Shown one piece after another: positions 36,301 to 45,300 of a stretch of 64,000 nt of DNA (position 1 is its first letter; the number at the start of each line of letters is the position of its first letter). The notes below the pieces were generated by a model. That model was not told the origin of the DNA. It was given only the letters and a program-made list of their open reading frames with translations, and ran no database searches. Position numbers and translations under genes: made by a program. Source of the DNA: Lateolabrax maculatus (lineage: Eukaryota; Chordata; Actinopteri; Acropomatiformes; Lateolabracidae). The DNA lies in assembly GCA_031216445.1 (NCBI GenBank), contig CM062211.1:2182001-2246000 (forward strand), read 5' to 3'.

Positions 36301-39300
36301 GGTCGATGCAGATGGTTCTGCTCGAGGTTTCTACCTGTTAAAAGGGAGTTTTTCCACGCCACTGTCGCCAAGTGCTTGCTCATGGTGGGAACTGTTGGGT
36401 CTCTGTAAATAATATTTTAAAGAGTATGGTCTAGACCTACTCTATGTGAAAGCGTCTTAAGATAACTTTTGTTATGATTTGGCGCTATACAAATGACTAA
36501 AAAGAATTGTGTTTGTTCTTGTACTTCCTTCATTGAGCTCGAAAACCTTTTATGTCCATTGAATTTCTGTATCAGTTTGTCAGTGTGACAGTTTGTCTGG
36601 CCACCGTTCTTTCAGCTCCTCAGGAGCTGTGCTGCTGAAGGAACATCTGGTTCCGAGGACGGTGTCAGTCAGAGCCGTTGTGGGCTGAACAGATGGAATA
36701 CCTCAGTAGCGCATGCGTACCACTGACACCTCGCATCTGGTGTAAAATGTAGGGTTTGTTCAAATATGTCCCCATTAGGGAAGATGTTGGCAGCACCATG
36801 AATGTCTTTGAGTAGAGAGTGTCTGAAAATGTGCAGCATTATCCCCATTCATACGACTTAGACTTAGACAGGTTTTATTGTCATTCAATGTACAACCAGT
36901 GTACATTGAATGAAATTTTGTACCAAATGCATAGCAACAGCAGTGAAATAATAAAAATATACACCGTAAAAATACAATGAAATAAAAATAAAAGACTATA
37001 ATACAGACATATTACTATATAAATATTATGAACTGCATAACAGAAATATGGCAGTAGCTTGTGGAGTAATAAAGGTGCAGGTCCAACAGGTATAATTGTG
37101 CAAATCTACAGGGTACAGCTTGGAGTGACAAGTTCTCTGGACCACAGAGTCCCAAGAACTGTCACCAGTGCACTAGAGAACACAGTCCTACAATAGTGCA
37201 CGCTGAGGTAGAATAAGGTGAGAATAATGTCATTGTCTAGATTATTTGTTCAACAACCTGATAACATGGGGGAAAAAGCTGTTGCAGAATCTTGTGGTTC
37301 TGCAGCGGATGCTACAAAATCTCTTTCCAGAGGCTAACAGGGTGAACAGTTCATGATGGGGGTGTGGGATATTCCTGACTCAGGACATGCAATGCTTTGG
37401 TGCAATATCTTCCTGAATGGAGGGAAGAGAAGACCCAATAATCTTCTCTGCTGTCCTCACCACTTTCCTCACATTTTTACAATTTATCATGTTGAGACTG
37501 AACACACAAAAGACAAATACAGGAATCTCTAGAGGGGCACTGGGTAGGCACTGGGGTGCAGCTATGGGACAGCAGGCTTTTCAGTCTGCCTTCCCATGTG
37601 TCCATTCAGGACAGGTGGAAACACTCTGACTTTAGACTTGGTTGGACCACATGTTGTATTTCAGAGGCTTTGACACAGCCGTGTAGGTTTCCAGCATGCT
37701 GTGTAGACTCTCTGTTAGTGTTTTATCATTCAGACAGTTGATGCTTTACACCTCAGCTTCTAACCTGCTAAAGGTCACCATGTTCAGGAGTTTTCTGCAG
37801 GACCAGCCATTATGGGGCCGTAGAATTATTTAAGTGTCAGCTCTGTGGTCAGTTAATCTCATCATAATTTTCTGTCATGGTGTGCCAGAGCCTTTTTTTT
37901 TTTCTTTTTTGCCAACACTCAATTGTAATGTGTCCTTAACTCAGGAAATAGTTTGCTCACTCAATTTTTCACAGTTTGAGCAGCGATTTAAATCCCATTA
38001 AAGTGATGATTAGACTAATGAAGTCACTGAGGGATTGGCTCCAGCAGCACATTGCAGACTGGGCTCCTTCAGGGCCACAGTGCCACTGCTGCCCAGTCAC
38101 TCACTGCAGCTCCACTAATCACACTGTTCGAAGCAGAGCGACACCACACAGTCCTTTGCTGATGGCCCTCCCGCTACGTCTCTCTGCTCTTCCCCAAGCA
38201 AAACGACTGCTTTGTCGAGCTTCAGCAATCCCAGTGTGTGGAGTTCATCTTCACTTGAATTAAAATCAAGTTGCATAGACCCGAGGACAGAATGCTGACA
38301 TCCATTCATACTTTGGTTGATGTGTTGCTCTATTAACACATCACTTTTACAGTATGCACACACTGTGCTGAAGGCTCCAGTTTTGTGCTCAGCAAATCCC
38401 GTATCACTGTTAGTGTGTGACATCTCATCAGAAAGCTGACAAGAGTTAATGAGAGACAATTAATTGGAAAACTGCATTTTATTTGCATTAAATTGCAACA
38501 GCTTGGCGCCTAATTGACTTATGTAGGATTAGAGGCCTGGGTCTGTGGTACACTGTGGCACACTGGGACACAGAAAAGCCTTGAAACGAACCATGCTGTA
38601 CAGTTCTCTGAAGTTTTCCAGTGAAAAACAACAGTATCAGTCGTTCATTCAAATTCCTAAGTAAGATGCAGGTTTATGTTTAACTGATAAAAACCTCCAA
38701 TGGCAATATGAGATACACGATCATATGGTTTTTCAAGGGTGTTGTTTTCACACATGGAACATTACTTGATACCATGTCAAGTAGTGTTTATCGGCATTTG
38801 AACTTAGATCTTCCTAGATGTCATAGTGTCCTTGAGCAAGAAACTGAACCCTAAATTGCTCCTAAAAAGTGCTGAATAAATGCAAACTATTTACTCATGA
38901 ACACAGTATATGTGAAGTGATTTAGAATTTGTTTGTTAAAGCCCTATTTTGATCAGGTTGCAGAAGAAGGTTTTCCAGAGTGGTTAACCCTCTAGTCCAT
39001 GAAATGTCTAACCATTGGTTTCCGTCTCCTCTCTGCCTGCAGCTGCAGAAGACTCTGTCGGAGCTGGACGAAGACGACCCTTGCTACGAGTTTCGTCGAG
39101 AGCGATACACCGTCCACCGAACGCACCTCTACTTCCTCCACTATGAGCATGAACCTAGCTCTGACAACACTGACGTCACTCTAGTAGCCCAGCTGTCTAT
39201 GGACAGGTACTGTTAAGCACCCACAGTCACTAAGCTCAGTCTGCATTACTTCTGGTTCTTGATGAAACATCAGAGGCACAAGCATGTGTAGATAAAACTG

Positions 39301-42300
39301 AAGAATAGAAGCCAACTATGACTCCTTAAAGAGGCTATTGGTAAAAAACATCCAATCAGAGCTTAAAATGATGTTTCCACTGCTGAAGTGAGCTAAAGCT
39401 AAAAATTTACGTTTGGTAGAAACAAGGTCACTTTTGGATTCTGGACCAGTTTGGGTGAATTCACAAACTACTACTACTAGTTTGTACTACTACTACATGC
39501 ATATCGAAAAAAATGAAATAGTTGAGACTCCTGTGTTTCTTTGTTAAAGAACACTGAGGATATCATTGAAAGACAACATTAAAAGGATAATTTACAGTGG
39601 GGGGAAAAAGTACTTCCAATACCAGTGGCTTCTCTGAATTCACATCTCTATTCTGTCATTGGTGACATAAATACTTCACCACCTTTTGAAGTACGTGAAC
39701 CACTCACCATAAATAGCTTCAAGGAGAAATTGTGAAAGTGCGTGGCTTTATCCCCAATTTTAAGACTCATCACATTGCTAATAGTGGGGAGCCAGTGTCG
39801 TGCTGCTGTTACTCATGTTGAATGTTTTCTCTGCGTCCACTGATACTTTTCCATGAACATGCACACATGAAAGCTCTCTGAGAATCCTGGAGTGTGCATG
39901 TGCAACTGATGAGGTTTATATTTCATGTGACGGGGTCATTTACAAGCCATGAAGCGGAATGGTTGTCTGCTAACACCATGCTGAGAGACAATGGGGCATA
40001 TTGACAGATCTGCAGCGTCTGATGAGCTATACACCATTCAGCTTTTAGTGGATTCGAAACACCCTACTGTCAGATTTAATAAAGAACACCATGTTAGTTC
40101 TGGAGATACAAACAAAATCCAGGGATTTTACTATCAAACATCATCAATCTGCCATTTATATGCTAATTTTGATGTCCATTTCATTGTTAACAGTGAGCAG
40201 GGGGATTATAAGCAAATCCAACATCCAATTCCTCCTAAATTTGAAAGGTCCATATATTCAGCTGTTTTATATATCTGCTACCTCCTTCTCTGTTTCTCTT
40301 CTCATAATGGGATTGGGTCGTTTAAGTTATTCAAGGTTATCCCTGCAGACACTTGAATTGCAGTCAATGAATGTATTGATTAGGACAAGTCCCAAGCAGA
40401 GAGGGCATTAAAATGCAATTTATCTTGAAAACTGCTTATTTTATTTATTTCGCTACTTTCACCAGTACACTTTGGATCAATCAGATTTCTAGAGCTGTAG
40501 TGCTCGGTCACATCAGAAAGAGGCACAGCGAAACACATTTTCACGTCTTTTAACATAGTGACTACTGGCACTCTTGTTTGCTAACAAAACAGTAAGACAC
40601 TACAGTTACCCCTGTGACGGATTCATTAGATTGTTAATACCGATGGATCAATGTGTAAGCAGCCTTTTACTGTTGTAGCTGCTCGAGGTGGAGCTAATTT
40701 AAATTACTTTATAAGCAGTTAGGTAGTTTTGTCCAGTGGTTCCCAATGTAGGGGTCAGGTCCTTCCAAAGGGTCACCAGATAAATCAGAGGGGTTGTGAG
40801 GTGATTAATTGGAGGAAAAAACTAAATGTATCTTTAAAAAAATAAATAAAAGTCTTTTGATACTGCTTTTTGTAAGGGGTAACAAGCTAGTTCAACCTTT
40901 TAACAATGGATAGTGTATTATAAGCGTAATCTCATACCTGTCAAATTACATTTATTTAGTTGACATTTTTATCCAAAGATAATTCAATGAGTATACAACC
41001 CAAAATTGCTGGAATCATGCAAGTACATTTGAACAGCCACCAGTAGCCAGGGCAGGGTGCAGCTACAAACACACTACTGCCTTTAGACATTGTCGGACAA
41101 CACTTCATATGGACTACTTACCCAACCTTAACATTGTTGCCTGCAACCATCTTGCCATCATATTTGGAGTAAACGCATACTGTTGAATACTGTGGCTCAT
41201 TTGCAACACATTGTGCAACTTAACAAAGTCTATGCAAACTGTTGGAAGTGGATTTCGTAATGGGGAGAGGTTCTTGAAATGTCCATTATCTCCACCTCAA
41301 GAACCTGTTATACAAATATATTGTCAAGATTAAGGATGTAACAGTGCCTTGCTTTGTTCAGCTTTCTCCACCAGTAAAGACAATGCCTGAATTATGAGAT
41401 CGCCAGCAGAATTAATTAAGAATAAACTGTCAAAGTCAACAGAATGGTTTCTGCTGCAGCCCCTCTAATCCTGTCTTGTGACTGAACAAATAACGTTGTT
41501 TCCAGTTTGCTTAATAAGGTCGGGCATATTACATGTCTGAAAATGTCCTCCTCCACTTACGTTTGAGTTCTTGCTGGCTCAAGGATGGTGAAGGAGGCAA
41601 AATAAAGCCTCAGTCAAGATCAACAAAACAGGCAGCCAGACTGCTTGTTTATCTCGGCAATAACTGGAGTAAGAGTAGACAGATGAACACTCATCAACAA
41701 AATTGAAAAGTCCTGCCTATACCATTGCAGTAAAACAAAAACAGGTGTACTTCTGTAAATCTTGTCTTCACTGTCTTTGTTTTCTCATCCTACTATGTTA
41801 CCCCCCCAACTACCACAATATTGAATTGCCAACAAAAGCGGTAGCCTGTGGTAGATGAAGATGAGCATGTCTCTGAGACGTTAGTAGCGTTCCCATCTGC
41901 ATCCGTTCCACCACTTTAAACTAAAATAGAACAAATACCAGCCAGGTTATCATGAAATTCATCATGGATGTTTATGGCAGAGGGTGATTGCTGATAATTC
42001 TGGTGACCCCTCCAAACTTTACTGCTGCCATCAGAATAAGGGGTTCAGTATGCTTGAAATAAACACACCCACGTGTATTTTTCTAATGTGCCACAAAATG
42101 AAACCCTTCCACACAAGATTATTATGCAGGTATCATTATCTAATACATTGACATGGAATTTGGGGAGCACATTCATACTCCCAGGGGAATAAACCTTTTG
42201 ATTGAATTGACCCCATGGTTTGTTAAGTCACCCTCAGGACAAAACACAGCACTTTAGTCCTGTTTTAATATTGTCAGTATGTTGTCTCTTCTGCTCAGCA

Positions 42301-45300
42301 ATACATTATTGAGGAGTGTGTGATAAACATCGCAGCTGGTAGCTGGCTTTAGAATTTGTCTTGTTTTAATAAGGCCCATGGTGGCTCTGTGGAGGGAAAT
42401 ATTGGCATATTCCAGATCCAAAACTGTGTCAGACACGCAGCAAATAACACAACCTCACCATCAGATGGAATACCAAATGAATTGTAGAGTGACTATTTTG
42501 GGAAGCATGCAGAGAAACTGGAGGGAGATTGACAAAAGTAGTTTTTTTTTACAAATCAAGGCATACAGCCTTCATTATTTAAAAAACTGAAATAGGCAGA
42601 GCGGTAAAGTAAAGTGAAAAATAATGACATGTATGAATTTGCGTCCTCTCTCCAACATCACCACTTTTCAGCAGATGTCTACTGCATATTCGGAGTGAGT
42701 GACACTCTTCAAAGCAAAGCTAAGTCTCCTGCTAAGGCAGGCTGTCTCAAGCTTTTCTTAATGTTACAATTATAAAACATCAACACACCATTTGCATATC
42801 AAGTCCAAGGTTGAGTAACTCATTATTCCATATCTTCACAAAAAGCAATTAAAGTTGTGGGCAACAATGGCTAATTGTAATGGTTATGTTGTGTCACGTC
42901 TCACTTTTTAACGTCACAAAGACACTGAAACAGTGGGAAACAGCTGCAGGGCTCAATACTTTCCTAAAAATCTTCAAGATTCTGCCGGAACACAATTATC
43001 ACATCTTAGAAGGACACTTTACTCTGTTTTGTGTTTTTTAAGAGGTTTCACGTAATGTTCACATTACACGGGATGTGCATTCAAAAGCTTATTTTATATT
43101 GGAATATATATGTACAGCTATGGGTTAGAGCTTGATGTGAAAACTCAATACCTTTTTAATGAAGGTCAAAATGTGTCTGTAGTATAGTATATCTAAAAAT
43201 TGCAAATTGGAATTTTAGAATGTAAGTAATTATTGTAGTCTCACAAACATTATCTTTTTCCCATGAGTTATTATCTTGTTCCCACAAATGATAATGTAGC
43301 TCACACAAGTAATTATCGTGAGTTCACATGTTAGTGTCTTGTCCGCACAAGTCAATAACAAGTTATGTTTTGCACACAAGTTATTATCTCGCACCAAAAA
43401 AGATAAATAATAATTTCTACTTTGGGGTCTTTGTTTCAGTGTATAGAGTTGTGTAGCAAAACATTTTTTGTGACGACACTCATCCCTGCATCCCGCCCCC
43501 TGCAGGCTCCAGATGTTGGAGGCCATCTGTAAGCACTGGGAAGGCCCCATCAGCCTGGCCCTCTACCTGTCCGACGCTGAGGCCCAACAGTTCCTGCGCT
43601 ACGCTCAGGGCTCCGAGGTGCTGATGAGCCGTGGGAACGTCGGCTACCACATCGTCTACAAAGAGGGGCAGTTCTACCCAGTCAACCTGCTGCGAAACGT
43701 GGCCATGAGGCACGTCAACACACCCTACATGTTCCTATCAGACATCGACTTCCTGCCCATGTACGGCCTCTATGAGTACCTCAGGTAAGAGGAGAAAGAG
43801 AAATCCGATGGACACCTGCTAAGTTGGTAGTGTTTCTGTACGTATTTTTGTATTTTAGAAAGATTTTAGAAAAGGTTTTTTTGTAATGTGTGTAATCTGT
43901 GTTTGTAGGAAGTCAGTGGTGCAGCTGGACATGGCCAACACCAAGAAAGCGCTGGTGGTTCCAGCCTTTGAGACGCTGAGATATCGTCTGTCTTACCCAA
44001 AGTCCAAGGCTGAGCTGCTCTCTCAGCTGGACATGGGCACACTCTTCACCTTCAGGTGATTCACTGCTCTGTATCAGTAGTGTGCAGGAGTCTTCAGGTG
44101 TTCATTCAACAAAACACTGAAGCAGCTCTTTTCATTTCCCTTGTCCATGGTCGAAGTTGTGTAAATCAATAACATTGAATTATCTATTTTATCATTCATA
44201 AACTCAGATCTTTACTTAATCCTCAGGAGCACACTGTGGGGCTCACTTGAACTTGTGCTGAGAGAGCAAAAGATGAAACGCAAAAATCAAATAAGATTGA
44301 GTAAAAGATAATAAGCAATTAAAATGATGGACAGCTACATTAGGATGTAGAGTTAAATAGTTGGAGTGCTACTGAAAAACCTCATCACATATTTACATGA
44401 AACATAGCTTTTGCTGAGAATACCTATCCTACTAGAGTGAGCACCTATAACAGCTCTACCACAAATTGTACATTTAGTTTTGGTTGACATTGTCTAAAGG
44501 TGTTAATTCAACAGGTTTTTTTTTTATTATTGAGGTCGTAGTTAGTGGTTGTTGTAACAGTAAAGATTGAGCCTGTGGCTCCGCCTATGGAGGGAAGTAA
44601 AAAAGTTGTTGGGTTTTTACTTTACTATTTTGGGATAAATAACCTTTAATATGAATATATACTGTATCTCATTCAAAGCGGGATGAGCCTATAACCATTA
44701 TAGCTATGTAGGTATCGTTACAACAGCAGTGAACACAGACACACCACACACTGTGTGGACTTCAGGCTGCAACATGCCGGTGGGATTTTTCTGTATGGTT
44801 AGAGAAGAGGGGAGTCTATTTTTCTCCTGTGCACGGCCCTCACAGGCAGTCACGCTTCCTTCAGTCACACTCGCTTTGCTTCGCCTGCCTGGAATTTGCA
44901 GTCAGTAAATACCTCTTTTATCTTGGCGGTTGGTGGAGAAAGAAGTGTTGATGGCAGACAGAAAATGAGACAACACTACTTTTTTTTTTTCCATCAAAAA
45001 TGATTTGGTCTACAGTGGGAGGTAAACAAAGACTCCAGACTAGTCGAGATTTTAAGACCTCCTATGATACAGACAGAGGTTTTTGATCAAAATGCCACCA
45101 AATATTTTAAAAACTATAAATTGCATTTCCTCTCAGAAAGACTGGAGGTAGGAGCACAGTTCACACTTTCTCCAACTCTTGATAAAACATGTTCTTTTCT
45201 CTCCCGCCAGGTATCATGTGTGGACTAAAGGCCACGCACCAACTAACTTTGCCAAATGGAGGACAGCCACCACGCCCTACAGGGTGCAGTGGGAAGCCGA

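Larger units (their letters stand above)
34290..36505 (+). mobile_element. L2-type (LINE-2) non-LTR retrotransposon, 5' truncated and frameshifted
   Basis: Encodes the C-terminal part of a LINE reverse transcriptase with motifs in order: ANYRPISNLPFLSQILEKVV, LLDLSAAFDATDHH (motif A), HGVPQGSVLGPLLF (motif B) and YADD at 35083-35094 (motif C), then the thumb region with SRLDYCNSL and LHWPPVKSRIEFKV. The frame is open from about 34300 but a 1-mod-3 length change near 34905-34916 forces a stop at 34946-34948; the second frame runs to 35925. The 3' tail at 36300-36490 (gagtttttccacgccactg, gatttggcgctatacaaa) is the tail I associate with teleost L2 elements. The endonuclease domain is missing. 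Sense orientation to large1. The 5' limit is approximate. Confidence 0.85.
32235..39042 (+). other. large1: large1 intron with L2 LINE (6808 nt)
   Basis: Carries a truncated L2 retrotransposon at about 34290-36505 in the sense orientation, followed by a dispersed-repeat-like block at about 36855-37480. A non-repetitive block rich in homeodomain and octamer-like words lies at about 38455-38545. Confidence 0.8.
39207..43505 (+). other. large1: large1 intron (4299 nt)
   Basis: Holds a short Tc1-like terminal fragment near 39594, a hAT-like fragment at 40734-40880, a teleost repeat tail near 40948-40990 and a 21-bp-period minisatellite at 43221-43395. The frame at 39991-40356 is not recognisable as a gene. 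Confidence 0.75.

Noticed and set aside
35937..36408. Frames on both strands after the L2 reverse transcriptase
   Set aside because: They fall in the L2 3' untranslated region and are not part of its protein.
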